This document shows positions 16,101 through 25,128 of a stretch of 64,000 bases of DNA, one piece after another. Numbering within the stretch: the stretch's first letter is position 1; each line of letters opens with the position of its first letter. The translations under genes were made by a program, and so were the position numbers. Origin of the DNA: Chloroflexi bacterium OLB13 (lineage in GTDB: Bacteria; Chloroflexota; Anaerolineae; Aggregatilineales; Phototrophicaceae). The notes under the pieces were generated by a model. The model saw only the letters and a list, made by a program, of their open reading frames with translations, was not told the DNA's origin and did no database searches. The stretch is taken from the NCBI GenBank assembly GCA_001567485.1, contig JZRA01000050.1:1-64000 (forward strand), written 5' to 3'.

Positions 16101-17824
16101 TGGCCCTCGCAGATTCGGACGGCGACCAGCTTTCCAACATCCGCGAGGGTGAGTTGGGCACGCTGCCGGACAATCCTGACACGGACGGCGATGGCCTCAC
16201 CGACGGTCAGGAAGTGCTGGTTTACGGGACAAACCCCCTCAAGCAGGATACCGACGAGGATGGCATCCCGGATGGAACCGAGATCGCTAACGGGACGAAC
16301 CCGCTGAACATCGACAGCGACGGCGACGAAATTCCCGACGCCGAAGACCCGTTCCCGATGATGCGGGCGACACCGACCATCACGCCGTTCCCGACGATCC
16401 CCGGCACGGCCGGAGACGTGTGTCCGGGTTCGCCGTCACCGTCGCGGGTGGCGGTCGGGATGCAGGCCGTCGTCGAACCCGGCGGGGTCGCTAATCGTCT
16501 GCGCGCCGAACCGAACCCGGAGGCAGAGATCATCGGGTTCATGCCGCCGAAATCAGTGTTCATCATCAACGGTGGCCCGAAGTGCGATGAAGTGGCGCAG
16601 CTTCGCTGGTGGCAGGTGCAGTTCGGTGATCTCAATGGGTGGACTGCCGAGGGCGAAGGCGATGAGTACTACATCGCGCCGCCGGGCTTGGAAGGCGAAG
16701 GCGAGGACGCAGGACAGGCCGCCGATGAGGAAGCGGCGCTCGCCAGCCCGGTGCGCGTGGCGAACCTGAACTCGCGCCTGATGGGGGTGCAGGTCAATTG
16801 GTATGTGCCAGCCGACCAGTGGCGACAGGTGCTCGATCTGGCCGGGCCGATGGGCGTGGGCTGGATCAAGCTGCAAGCTGATTGGGGGCTGATGCAGTCC
16901 GAGCCGGGGCGGCTAAGTGAGGGCTTCCAGTCGTTCGCGGCATCGGTGCGTGACGCCCGCGCGCGCGGCTACCGCGTGCTGATTAGCATTGCCAAAGCGC
17001 CGTCGTGGGCGCGATCCTCCAGCACCGGCCAAGCCGGCCCGCCTGACGACCCGCGCGACCTCGGCCGGTTCATCACGCTGATGCTGGAGCAGATCGGCAC
17101 TGAAGTCGACGCGATTGAGGTGTGGAACGAGCCGAACGTCCATCGTGAGTGGGATACACGAGCGCTGGAGTTCAGCGGCGCGGGATACATGGAACTTTTC
17201 GACGCGGCGTACCGCGCGATCCGTGCGTACTCAAGCCGTATCACGATCATCACCGCTGGCCTATCCCCGACCTCGACGACCGAAGGCTCGATCAACGACC
17301 GGCGGTTCCTGCGCGAGATGTACGAAGCTGGTCTGGGCGATTATGACGACATCGCAATTGGCGTGCACCCGTATAGTTGGAGCAACGCTCCCGGCGAACG
17401 CTGTTGTGCGCCGGGTGGCTCAGGGTGGGACGACCGTGCGCAGTTCTTTATGCTCGACACGCTTTCAGCCTACCGGTCGTTGATGCGCCGCAACGGGCAC
17501 GGCGATCTGCTGTTGTGGGCTACCGAGTTTGGCTGGACGAACTGGGAGGACTTGCCCGGCTCGGCGCCTGAAGCGTGGATGGTGCGCCTGAGCGCCGACG
17601 ACCACGCCAGCTATATCGTCGACGCGTTTCGCATCGCGCAGGGATTGGACTTCATGGGGCCAATGTTCCTGTGGAATCTGAACTTCGCCAACGAGACTGC
17701 GGTGCAGTCCGCCAACGAGTACGCCGGCTACAGCCTGCTCTACACACCGTCCGAGACAACCGTGGTCGAGCGTCCGGTGTATCGCGAGCTGCTTGAGCGG
17801 CGCACAGGCGGAGGCACGCCATGA
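13172..17824 (+). CDS. FHA-pseudokinase-FHA membrane protein with SH3 and glycosidase-like ectodomain (continuation of 11283)
   Basis: In order: C-terminal part of a split FHA (1-75), FHA (about 130-230), kinase fold (about 250-520), FHA (about 575-670), two Ig-like segments (about 710-910), one membrane helix (928-950), Asp-rich thrombospondin type 3-like repeats (about 985-1065), an SH3-like domain (about 1083-1170) and a TIM-barrel hydrolase domain (about 1200-1530). The kinase fold keeps Lys281 but has HRS for HRD (377-379), DFS for DFG (405-407) and a broken glycine loop (GQNNLA), so it should be a pseudokinase. The hydrolase domain has WNEP (Glu1320) and TEFGW (Glu1452), the acid/base and nucleophile of clan GH-A (GH39/GH5-like). 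Topology would place kinases inside and the sugar-binding or hydrolysing part outside. Confidence 0.88.
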   Translation: MVIGRGSAADIVLDDPAVSRRHARVERLGDGRVVVIDTKSRNGVLDGGVRIPVDEPIRLEAEKPLRIGAYWLMFEPRRRIPINLLTGVPTVGAAEMEDPDRTVQMVKPLDEELPHYSPPPLSIDMQASDRLVFFSEDHPIQIIKLDEEILTIGRGETQSVQLDGKRVSREHLLLELKPDGNLYVTDKDSTNGTWVGDTLLVPNTQVLWEKTELLRIGNYWVKFEQGNRIFDPLSIGSERDQRHLVGTRIKNYRIDRFVGQNNLAAVYKATELPLDRVVALKIMHPNLAADDARKQRFLQEARMLSRLDHPNIVRVLSYDNVDNELFMVQEFVAGNSMRRYIVETRQSGKQISVRDAVQMVMQIADGLHYAHQQGMIHRSMKPENLVLRQSAVIGPIVNYTPVMTDFSVAQYSESGDIFITDKPEMEYAYLSPEVCLGERVDIRTNIYELGVILYELLVGQPPFQPRSIAEAIRMHTHDRIRLPSDTRADVHDDLEKVLLRMLDKNPNNRFQTAIDVARALQRTSTVAPEEGAVSAADPSVVVDDLMTALMPKPIPDSMPRPTRVPSFGGSRVDQLVFYSEDSPTRVVPFDKPVLTVGRASDQDIVLNGDKISRRHVRIERGLGDVYRVIDLGSKNGTFLGDYKLVRGVAETWDRAESLRIGNFWVRVESPLKPEESNGRGPGPYDTRTNAEETPAPIQVVVKPLEPEKIGVVVGSASLTVTPGSTISLPVEVINRSDVVDHFRVEALGLPAGWVTQPSQALYLLPNTRDSTSITFHPPMSSASAAGGHAVEIRVSARAQGISSSAQQVALEVTPYYTFTTDIDPQRLNRRGRCELVIKNTGNTVAKYSLQTRDREQMVRFDAAGKQYTLAPGQTEYVPIRVWPSRRHWFGQTKILPFEVQVIPTPTEQSGGPRVLTGELVVPSRLPTWIIGAALLLLVLCGLIGAFAATQIIAYRDSQATVTANAVATFAAATPTALALADSDGDQLSNIREGELGTLPDNPDTDGDGLTDGQEVLVYGTNPLKQDTDEDGIPDGTEIANGTNPLNIDSDGDEIPDAEDPFPMMRATPTITPFPTIPGTAGDVCPGSPSPSRVAVGMQAVVEPGGVANRLRAEPNPEAEIIGFMPPKSVFIINGGPKCDEVAQLRWWQVQFGDLNGWTAEGEGDEYYIAPPGLEGEGEDAGQAADEEAALASPVRVANLNSRLMGVQVNWYVPADQWRQVLDLAGPMGVGWIKLQADWGLMQSEPGRLSEGFQSFAASVRDARARGYRVLISIAKAPSWARSSSTGQAGPPDDPRDLGRFITLMLEQIGTEVDAIEVWNEPNVHREWDTRALEFSGAGYMELFDAAYRAIRAYSSRITIITAGLSPTSTTEGSINDRRFLREMYEAGLGDYDDIAIGVHPYSWSNAPGERCCAPGGSGWDDRAQFFMLDTLSAYRSLMRRNGHGDLLLWATEFGWTNWEDLPGSAPEAWMVRLSADDHASYIVDAFRIAQGLDFMGPMFLWNLNFANETAVQSANEYAGYSLLYTPSETTVVERPVYRELLERRTGGGTP

Positions 17825-19935
17825 AGCGCCTCGTGTTGATTATGCTGCTGCTCGTCGTGATTGCGACGGCACAGGCGCAGATCAACCCACGAATCACGGT
17901 GCTGACGCCGGCCTCCGCCGAGGACGACATCGTCTCGCTGTCCGTCCGGCTCGAAGGCGTCGACCCGCGCCAGTTGGGGGCGCTTGGCCCGCTCAACTTC
18001 AGCGTGGACGAGCCGTTCACCGACCTGACCGTCACGGCCGACCCACGTCTGCCGATGACGTTGGGCGTCATCATCAACCTCAGCGTGAACAGCGAAGTCC
18101 AACTGATTCAACGCACGCTGCACGCCTACTTCGACTCGTACTTCCGTGATGGCGACGACGTGCAGTTCACGGTGCTGACGGGTGTCGCGCCGCAGACCTC
18201 GACGGCTTCCACAGCCGCCGAGATCAACGCATTGATAGATGGGTTGACGGTCGCGCACGGTTATTTTCTTGTCGAGGATCCTCTTGTGGCGGCGGCCGAG
18301 GCGCTGGCCGAATCGGCCGCTAACCCGGCACGGGTGACGCAGGCGCTGTTCGTGACGTCGTTCATCAATGACGACAGCGAAACCCGCGCGGCGGATGCGT
18401 TCCGGTCAGCCGGCGTGCCGCTCAACATCGTGCAGGCGCACTCCTTCCGCGAGTCGTTCACCGAACTTCTACGCCGCATGGCGTCCGCGGCCAATGGCAT
18501 CTTCGTCAACAACGTGACGGGGGCGCTGGTGACGGGCGAGTCTCCGCAGGCCATCGGCGCGCTGAAGGTGCTGTACGACGCATTGGACGCCAGCCGCACG
18601 GTCTTTGACATCTCGTATCGCTCGACCGCGCTCGATCTCACGCCTGAGCCACAGTTGACGCTGAGCGCGCAGGTCGGCATCAACGAGATCGTCAGCGTGC
18701 CGTTCAGCTATGAGCGACAATTTGATGCGCCGGTCGTCGAGTTCGCCAACCCGTCGATTGCCGCCGCACGCCGGCCTCGCCGTGATGATGACGGCTCAGT
18801 CAGTTTTGACGTGACGTCGGCGGATGTCGTGGTTTATGTGCGCTTCCCCGATGCCGTGCCGCGCACGCTGTCCGCGCTGCAGCTAGAGGTCACGGATGCC
18901 GCGCGCGGCGTGGTGCTCCAGTCGCGTTTAGAGGTTGACCCGCAGCCGTTGAGCGACGGAAGTTATGTGCTCCCGTGGGAACTCGCCGACTATGACACAC
19001 CGGGATCAAGCAGTTCGGTGCGCGTCACGGTTACGGCGACAGATGAATTGGGCTTGACCGGAAGCGCCGATCAGCTGGCGACGGTCGCCGTTGCGGCTCT
19101 GCCTCCGCTGCCGACCGCGACGCCGCTGCCCCCGACCGCGACGTTCACGCCGGTTCCGCCCACCGCGACACCGGCGCCGACCGCAGTGCCAACGGCCGTG
19201 CCGGTCGTTTCCGTTGGGGCGGCCGATGCGGTGCTGGGTCAAAGTGCAAATGAGCTTGTACGGACGTTCGCCATCTTGGTTGTGGCCTTAGCTGGCATCG
19301 CGGTGGCGCTGCTGCTTCGGCTGCGCAGGGTGCGCCGGCAGCTCGCCTACGATCAGGCGCGTATCGAATCACTGCTCGATATGCCGACCCCGCTGCCGGA
19401 GGATGGGTCGTCGCCGAAGATGGCCGCTGGCGACGCGAGCAGCAGTGAGGTCGAGAAACTCGGCGCCGTCGTCGGACGGTTGATCGTCAAGCGAGGATTG
19501 CCCCCGCAGGAAGTTAAGATTGACAAGTCTCAGTTCACGATTGGGCGAAAAGCGGGCGATGGGATCGACTATACCATTGAGGAGCCGTTTATCAGCCCGC
19601 GCCATTGTGTGTTACAGTATCGGGGAGGGCGCTTCCTACTGCGCGATCTAGGAAGCAAGAATGGCACCTTCGTGAACGGCGAACGACTCACCCCCGAGCG
19701 CGACGTTGTGGTGCCGAACGGATCAGAAGTTGAAATCACACGCAATATCGTCTTCGAGTTGTGGGATCCCGATACCGTGGTCAACGTCGACTACCAGATG
19801 GAGGATGTGGCGACGGAACGGATGAATACCCGAATCACCACGACCGTGGATACCGTGAGTTACCCGTCTGCGTTGGGTATTCGCGCGGCGGCAGATGACG
19901 ATGCCGAAATTGGAGAGGATTACAGCCCGGTTTAA
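17821..19935 (+). CDS. Membrane-anchored VWA-like protein with cytoplasmic FHA domain
   Basis: The start overlaps the previous stop (ATGA), indicating coupled translation. A signal peptide (MKRLVLIMLLLVVIATAQAQ) leads to an exported region of about 450 residues with a von Willebrand A-like alternation (PMTLGVIINLS, then VTQALFVTSFIND), Ig-like strands and a Thr-Pro-rich stalk (about 420-460). One membrane helix at about 483-505 is followed by basic residues and a cytoplasmic FHA domain at about 560-645 (FTIGRKAGDGIDY, ISPRHCVL, LGSKNGTFVNG). The tail is Thr-rich (TERMNTRITTTVDTVS), a plausible kinase target. The MIDAS motif is not clearly complete, so the VWA call is moderate. It would read phosphorylation inside while contacting something outside. 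Confidence 0.8.
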   Translation: MKRLVLIMLLLVVIATAQAQINPRITVLTPASAEDDIVSLSVRLEGVDPRQLGALGPLNFSVDEPFTDLTVTADPRLPMTLGVIINLSVNSEVQLIQRTLHAYFDSYFRDGDDVQFTVLTGVAPQTSTASTAAEINALIDGLTVAHGYFLVEDPLVAAAEALAESAANPARVTQALFVTSFINDDSETRAADAFRSAGVPLNIVQAHSFRESFTELLRRMASAANGIFVNNVTGALVTGESPQAIGALKVLYDALDASRTVFDISYRSTALDLTPEPQLTLSAQVGINEIVSVPFSYERQFDAPVVEFANPSIAAARRPRRDDDGSVSFDVTSADVVVYVRFPDAVPRTLSALQLEVTDAARGVVLQSRLEVDPQPLSDGSYVLPWELADYDTPGSSSSVRVTVTATDELGLTGSADQLATVAVAALPPLPTATPLPPTATFTPVPPTATPAPTAVPTAVPVVSVGAADAVLGQSANELVRTFAILVVALAGIAVALLLRLRRVRRQLAYDQARIESLLDMPTPLPEDGSSPKMAAGDASSSEVEKLGAVVGRLIVKRGLPPQEVKIDKSQFTIGRKAGDGIDYTIEEPFISPRHCVLQYRGGRFLLRDLGSKNGTFVNGERLTPERDVVVPNGSEVEITRNIVFELWDPDTVVNVDYQMEDVATERMNTRITTTVDTVSYPSALGIRAAADDDAEIGEDYSPV

Positions 19936-19952
19936 CGCCGGGTTGATACACA

Positions 19953-21143
19953 ATGGCCGAGAAGTTCACCGCGTTCAGCACCCGCGACATCGCCTCGCGC
20001 GATCGTCTCGAAGATTACTCCGCTGACGCTGTCGTCACGACAGCGGGCGGGCTGACGCTGCATGTGGCGATTGTGGCGGACGGCGCGGGTGGTGGTGAGG
20101 CGGGTGAGCTGGCCGCGCGCTTGACGGCCAAGACGATTCTCGAAGCGATTCAGATCTCGACCGAGACAAATGTGCCGCGCATGTTGGCGCGGTCGGTTGA
20201 GCGTGCTAACGCCGTCGTGTACAGCGAGCTGCGCGGCGCAGGGACATCCACGGTCGGTGTGTTGGCGGTGCATGTCACCGAGAACAATCCGAACGGCCGG
20301 CTGTACGTCGCAAGCGTTGGCGACACACGCCTATTTCTGGTTCGAGACGGCAAGCTGGCGCGTCTCAACATCGATCATACGCTGGCGAACGAATATATCT
20401 ACGCCGGGCAGATGAGCGCCGAAGAGGCGCGTCTGCTGGACAACGCGGACTACGTGACACGCTCGATCGGTGTGAGCAACGATGTTCACGTCGACATCGG
20501 CATCTATGCAGAGCGCGGACGGCCTTTTGTCACCTCGCGGCGGGCGTTTCGCATCGGGCAGGCGGGTGTCGCGCTTCGGGAAGGCGATACGCTGCTGGCC
20601 GCCTCGGACGGCTTGTTCGAGGTTTCAAAGGTCGACAACAAGCCGTTCCTGCGTGAAGACGAAATCTTGCGCCACGGGCTTGATGACAACGTCGAGCGCG
20701 CCGGGCAATCGCTCATGCGCTACGCGACGGGGCGTTCGCCGGGCGACAACATCGCCATCTCGATGCTGTTCGTCGATTCGCCACGCCGCCGGCCCGTCCG
20801 CTTCGGGTCTGGCTTAACCCGCGCCCAGCGCATCGGGTTTGGCGTGACCGCTGCAATCGTCTCGCTGGTCATCATTTTCCTGTTCACGCAGTTCCTCTCG
20901 GCGGAGTCGCGCCGGGTGACCATCGAGAACACGCAAACAGCCATTCAGGACGCGGTGGTGCGCCTGAGCTGGACGGCCACCGCCCTCACCCACCGCCAGC
21001 CCCTCACCGACGGCGACGGCGACCTTTACGGCCACCCCCCGCCCGACCCGCGTCGCGCAGAACCAAGCGGGCATTCAGCAGTTTCTAAGCGGAACCCAGA
21101 GCGCGGTCATCACAGGGCGACTGGCCTTCTCGCCAGAGCTTAA
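19953..21143 (+). CDS. PP2C-family Ser/Thr phosphatase, membrane-anchored (N-terminal part, frameshifted)
   Basis: Residues about 1-275 follow the PP2C plan: [25 protein letters not shown] (the DGMGG-like metal site, here DGAGGG), [16 protein letters not shown], the [10 protein letters not shown] strand, and [12 protein letters not shown] at the end. A membrane helix lies at about 294-314. After about nt 20980 the frame changes: residues past the WTATA segment are out of frame, and the true continuation ([14 protein letters not shown]) reads on into the next entry. The phosphatase would face the cytoplasm and oppose the kinase encoded upstream, as in PknB/PstP and PpkA/PppA pairs. Catalytic residues look intact apart from the altered DGxGG loop. 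Confidence 0.88.
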   Translation: MAEKFTAFSTRDIASRDRLEDYSADAVVTTAGGLTLHVAIVADGAGGGEAGELAARLTAKTILEAIQISTETNVPRMLARSVERANAVVYSELRGAGTSTVGVLAVHVTENNPNGRLYVASVGDTRLFLVRDGKLARLNIDHTLANEYIYAGQMSAEEARLLDNADYVTRSIGVSNDVHVDIGIYAERGRPFVTSRRAFRIGQAGVALREGDTLLAASDGLFEVSKVDNKPFLREDEILRHGLDDNVERAGQSLMRYATGRSPGDNIAISMLFVDSPRRRPVRFGSGLTRAQRIGFGVTAAIVSLVIIFLFTQFLSAESRRVTIENTQTAIQDAVVRLSWTATALTHRQPLTDGDGDLYGHPPPDPRRAEPSGHSAVSKRNPERGHHRATGLLARA

Positions 21144-21147
21144 CTTC

Positions 21148-23502
21148 ATGGTCTTGGATGGGTTAGCCCCCGTGCCGCCGTCACTCGTCTTAGCGAATAT
21201 CTTCCTTCAGCCTGATACCCTGATGGAGTTGTTCGACGTATACACCAGAATCGAGGGCGAAGAACGGCTCACCTTCGAGCTGTACCCCGAAGGTGATGTC
21301 TACGTCAACGCCGGCAGCTTCCAAAATGGCGGCGTTGCGATGCAGTTTCAGCAGTCCACTGGGGTCACGTTCGATGCCAAGACGGAGTGCTTGGCCGCCA
21401 AGCAGATCCCCGGTGACGTCTCAATTCCGGGCGACAACGACAAGGTTGCGCTGACCTGCTTTACCGGCCAACGGGGCGATTGCGTGTTCCACCTGCCCAA
21501 TCAGGAGCCGGAGGAGATGAACCCCGGCGAACGCGTCCTGATTGATCTGGTTGACGAGCAGGTCATCTCCCGTGGGCCGACCGTCTACGAAGAAGTGAAA
21601 CTGTACTACGACTCGGTCGTCCTGCTCACCGGCAGCGACGCGTTGGTCACGTGTTTGGGCGGCGCGCTTGATGTCGATGGCGACACCGTGCCGTATCCTG
21701 TGGATCAATGCGAGACTGAACCCGGTTCTCCAGAAACGATGGGCTGCCCCGATCCAGACAACGATCTAGTCGCGAGCCTCGACGATCTGTGTCCAGATGA
21801 GGCCGGCCCGCCAGAAAATCAAGGCTGCCCGCTGTCAACCGCCACGCCGATCCCGGACATCGACGGCGATGACATCAACGACGTTGAAGATTCCTGTCCG
21901 TTCGAGCCGGGGCCGCCTGAGAATCAAGGCTGCCCGGAAGGCACGATCGTCCCGACCGACACTCCGGCCGTCGTCGCCGGTATTGAGATTACGGTCAGCG
22001 GGACAGCGGTGACCATTACGTTCACGCCGACGCCGTCGCGTTCGCCTACCGCAACACGGGTGCGCACGTCAACCGCGACTGAGACTCGCACGCCGACCCG
22101 GACACCAACCAACACGCCCGTCGTTCCGCCGACCTTCACGCGCACGCCGGCGACCACCGCGACGTTCACCAACACGCGCACGAACACGCCCTCGCGGACA
22201 CCGTCCGATACGCCGTCGCGCACCCCGACACCGACCGACACCTTGTCGCCCACGCCGTCCAATACGCCGACCGATACGCTCACGGTTTCGCCAACGCAGT
22301 CCAATACGTTTACGCCGACATTCACGCGCACCTTTACGCCGACCGATACCTACACCAATACGGCAGTTCCAAACACCAACACCTTCACGCCGTCATTCAC
22401 GCCGACGTTCACGCGCACCCTATCGCCGACGCCGAGCTTTACGCCGTCTAATACGTTTACGCCGTCGAACACCTTCACGCCCTCAAACACCTTCACGGCG
22501 ACACATACATTTACCCCGTCCAATACGCCGACGTTCACCCGCACGCCGACCCATACGCTGACAGGGACGTTCACGCGGACGTTCACACCGACTCCGACAG
22601 ACACCCCCACCGGCACGGTAACGCCAACGGCGACGGATACGCCGACGGCCACGCCGACATCAACCGCGACGAATACGCTGACACCGACCGCGACCGATAC
22701 AGTCAACCCGGCGTTCTCGCTGACGCCGTCCAACACGCCGACCAACACGCGCACGCCGTCGAATACGCCAACGGCGACGAGGACGCCGTCGAACAACCCG
22801 ACGTTCACGCGGACGTTCACGCCAACCGCGACGAATACGCCGACGTCAACCTCGACACTACCGACCGCGACGTTTACGCTGACGTCCACGCCGACCGCGA
22901 CGAATACGCCGACATCGACCAATACGCCGACCGCGACGAATACGCCGACCGCCACTGTGACCGGGACAGCGACAAGCACGCCGAGCGATACGGCGACCTT
23001 CACGTTAACGCCGACGTTCACGGAGACGCCAACGTTCACAGCGACATTCACGGTGACCAGCACAGCGACGAACACGCCGACCGATACGCCAACATTTACA
23101 GCTACGTTCACGCCGTCCCTCACGCCGACCGCCACGGCCACGTTCACGGCGACCTTCACGCTCGATCCGTCGATTTCGCCGACGCTTACGGATACGCCGT
23201 CGTTCACGCCCACGGAGACGCGTACTCCGACCGCAACGAACACGCTGCCGCCGGGCGTCACGCCGACCGATACGCCAACGCCGACGCTACGCCGACCGCC
23301 ACAGCGACGTTCACGCCATCCAATACCCCTACGGAGACGCCCACCGAGACGTTCACGCCGTCGATCACGTTCACGCCGTCCGACACGTTCACGCCATCGA
23401 ACACGTTTACGCCATCCAATACGTTTACAGCGACGTTCACGCGGACATTCACGCCCACATCCACGCCCACCGACACGCCTATCCCGTTCATGGGCAGCGT
23501 AA
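21148..23502 (+). CDS. Extracellular Thr-Pro stalk of the PP2C protein (frameshift continuation)
   Basis: The frame is open from about 20968, upstream of its first ATG, and continues the phosphatase protein. It has an ordered region (about residues 1-170) with no recognised family, then three Cys-containing units of the type DGD---D--C--EPG-PENQGCP like thrombospondin type 3 repeats (about 170-270), then roughly 430 residues of Thr/Pro repeats (TPTxT, TFTPSNT, TFTRT). At about 23287 a further single-base shift occurs; the corrected frame continues the repeats to a C-terminal membrane helix ([17 protein letters not shown]) and RRRESL, stopping at 23621. The last 60 or so Arg-rich residues of this frame are therefore artefactual. 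The stalk would be anchored at both ends and probably O-glycosylated or wall-spanning. Confidence 0.75.
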   Translation: MVLDGLAPVPPSLVLANIFLQPDTLMELFDVYTRIEGEERLTFELYPEGDVYVNAGSFQNGGVAMQFQQSTGVTFDAKTECLAAKQIPGDVSIPGDNDKVALTCFTGQRGDCVFHLPNQEPEEMNPGERVLIDLVDEQVISRGPTVYEEVKLYYDSVVLLTGSDALVTCLGGALDVDGDTVPYPVDQCETEPGSPETMGCPDPDNDLVASLDDLCPDEAGPPENQGCPLSTATPIPDIDGDDINDVEDSCPFEPGPPENQGCPEGTIVPTDTPAVVAGIEITVSGTAVTITFTPTPSRSPTATRVRTSTATETRTPTRTPTNTPVVPPTFTRTPATTATFTNTRTNTPSRTPSDTPSRTPTPTDTLSPTPSNTPTDTLTVSPTQSNTFTPTFTRTFTPTDTYTNTAVPNTNTFTPSFTPTFTRTLSPTPSFTPSNTFTPSNTFTPSNTFTATHTFTPSNTPTFTRTPTHTLTGTFTRTFTPTPTDTPTGTVTPTATDTPTATPTSTATNTLTPTATDTVNPAFSLTPSNTPTNTRTPSNTPTATRTPSNNPTFTRTFTPTATNTPTSTSTLPTATFTLTSTPTATNTPTSTNTPTATNTPTATVTGTATSTPSDTATFTLTPTFTETPTFTATFTVTSTATNTPTDTPTFTATFTPSLTPTATATFTATFTLDPSISPTLTDTPSFTPTETRTPTATNTLPPGVTPTDTPTPTLRRPPQRRSRHPIPLRRRPPRRSRRRSRSRRPTRSRHRTRLRHPIRLQRRSRGHSRPHPRPPTRLSRSWAA
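22027..23470 (+). repeat. Degenerate repeats coding for Thr-Pro/Thr-Phe stalk
   Basis: About 1.4 kb of ACG/ACC-CCG and ACG-TTC units, imperfectly periodic at 6 to 12 bases, encode TPT, TFT and TNTP runs. The composition produces long but meaningless Val-Gly frames on the opposite strand. Such tracts are prone to slippage and to sequencing indels, and one apparent shift occurs inside it at about 23287. Confidence 0.85.
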
Positions 23503-23641
23503 ATCCGCCGCCGGGCACACCGTCGGCGCCGGCGGACGGCAGCAGTTCGCTGCCACTGGTGTTGGTGTTGGGCGGCGTGGTTGGCCTCGTTCTGTGGCCG
23601 CGCCGGCGTGAGTCGTTGTAGGAGTTTGAGGCTGGTGAATC

Positions 23642-23667
23642 AAACAGGGGCCGCGCGGCCCCTGTTT
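23642..23667 (+). terminator. Bidirectional intrinsic terminator
   Basis: A perfect 26-base palindrome, AAACAGGGGCCGC followed directly by its complement, ends in TTTT on the + strand. It sits between the end of the CIS/signalling operon (corrected stop 23621) and the convergent GH1 gene, so it can close both transcription units. Confidence 0.8.
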
Positions 23668-23709
23668 TGGTGTAACAATCTGGCTGGTGTTATACGGACT
23701 GCCGGGCGA

Positions 23710-25011
23710 TCAGACGCTGTAGAAAGCGCGCGCTGGCCTTCGGTGTACGTTTGAGCGTCTCGAAATCGACATGCACGATCCCAAACCGTTTGGCGTAGCT
23801 TCTGCCCACTCGAAGTTATCGAACAGGCTCCACGCGAAATAGCCGGTGACGGGCGCGCCCAATGCGACAGCCGCCTCGACCGCCTTGATGTGGCTGTCGT
23901 AATACGCGATCCGCTCCGGATCGTTCACGAGGCCATCCACCGGCGCAGGATCGTCGTATGCCGCGCCGTTCTCGGTAATGAGGATCGCGGCGGGGGCGTA
24001 ATCGTCCTTGAGCCGGACGAGGATATCGGTCAGCGACTGCGGATGCACCTCCCAGCCCATCGCTGTGCGGGGGACGTCCGGAAGGCGCACTTCCTTGATG
24101 CCGTATAACCCGCCCGCGTCGTAGGCGAACACGTTGCGCTGATAGTAGTTGAGGCCCATGAAGTCGATGGGTTGTGCGGCTTCAGAGATCGCGGCGAGGT
24201 CAAGCCCGTCGAGGATATTCCCAAGCAGCGCGACGATGTCTTCGGGGTACGTGCCGCGAAACGCTGGATCGAGGAACCAACGGTTTGCAAAGCCGTCCTG
24301 TGTGCGTGCGGCGCGCAAATCCTCCTCACGATCACTCGCCGGCGTGATACCGTTCATGTTGATGGCGATACCGACTTGCGCATCCGGGACGGCGGCACGC
24401 AAGGCCCGAACCGCCGCGCCGTGTGAAATCATCACATGATGCGCAACGCGGAAGGCAGCTTGAGGGTCTTGTTTGCCGGGCGCGTGAATGCCGAACAGGT
24501 TGCCCAAGAACGCGGTGCAAACCGGCTCGTTATGTGTGATCCAGTGTTTTACGCGATCGCCGAGACGGTGCGCGGCGATCTGCGTGTATTCGACGAACCA
24601 CTGGACACTGTCGGGGTTTTCCCATCCGCCCCGGTCTTGCAGCGCCTGCGGCAAGTCCCAGTGATACAGAGTCAGGTATGGCGTGATGTTGGCGGCTAAC
24701 AGACTGTCGACGAGGGCGTCATAGAAGTCCAGCCCTTCGGTGTTGATCGCGCCCGTCCCCTTGGGCAGTATGCGCGGCCATGCGGTGGAGAATCGATAGG
24801 CGTGCAGGCCGAGTTCCTTCATCAGCGCGACATCGTCACGGAACAGATGCAGGTGATCGCACGCCCGATCGCCGTTCTCGTTGTTGACCACTTTGCCCGG
24901 CGTATGCGAAAACCGATGCCAAATACATTCGCCACGACCGCCGCCCACTGAGCCTTCGATCTGATAGCTCGATGTCGCAGCGCCCCACACGAAGTCTTTC
25001 GGCAAACTCAT
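23710..25011 (-). CDS. GH1 family beta-glucosidase (frameshifted at C-terminus)
   Basis: The protein begins LPKDFVWGAATSSYQIEG, the GH1 signature, with acid/base THNEP (Glu162) and nucleophile ITENG (Glu347). The start at 25011 is chosen because GGGGGATTGAA precedes it; a start 30 bases upstream is possible. After NFEWAE the frame is lost: a one-base insertion near 23800 restores YAKRFGIVHVDFETLKRTPK, ASARFLQRL, the normal GH1 end, with a stop at 23690. No signal peptide is seen, so it hydrolyses imported oligosaccharides in the cytoplasm. It ends a run of LacI, binding protein, permease and hydrolase genes on this strand. The defect is probably a sequencing error, since all catalytic parts are intact. 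Confidence 0.93.
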   Translation of the reverse strand: MSLPKDFVWGAATSSYQIEGSVGGGRGECIWHRFSHTPGKVVNNENGDRACDHLHLFRDDVALMKELGLHAYRFSTAWPRILPKGTGAINTEGLDFYDALVDSLLAANITPYLTLYHWDLPQALQDRGGWENPDSVQWFVEYTQIAAHRLGDRVKHWITHNEPVCTAFLGNLFGIHAPGKQDPQAAFRVAHHVMISHGAAVRALRAAVPDAQVGIAINMNGITPASDREEDLRAARTQDGFANRWFLDPAFRGTYPEDIVALLGNILDGLDLAAISEAAQPIDFMGLNYYQRNVFAYDAGGLYGIKEVRLPDVPRTAMGWEVHPQSLTDILVRLKDDYAPAAILITENGAAYDDPAPVDGLVNDPERIAYYDSHIKAVEAAVALGAPVTGYFAWSLFDNFEWAEATPNGLGSCMSISRRSNVHRRPARAFYSV

Positions 25012-25128
25012 TTCAATCCCCCTTTGCGATGGGTGAGACAACGCGAAGTTCCGATGTCAGCCAATGTCACCTACCCGGCGCGGCGAAGGCTCGCAGCTGC
25101 GCCGGTGGAAGCGGTTGACCGCCGCTGG

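Noticed and set aside
22027-23470. Repeat array considered as CRISPR or minisatellite
   Set aside because: No constant direct repeat with unique spacers; the repeats are coding, degenerate and 6-12 bases long.
21924-23518. Long - strand frames with Val-Gly repeats opposite the Thr-Pro stalk
   Set aside because: They are the reverse complement of ACG/CCG repeats; no ribosome site, no family pattern, and the + strand reading is continuous with a phosphatase.
1-23621. Type VI secretion system
   Set aside because: No TssB/TssC pair, ClpV, TssJ, TssL or TssM; sheath, adaptor and J-like baseplate proteins are of the eCIS/phage-like type. The kinase/FHA/phosphatase similarity is treated as analogy.
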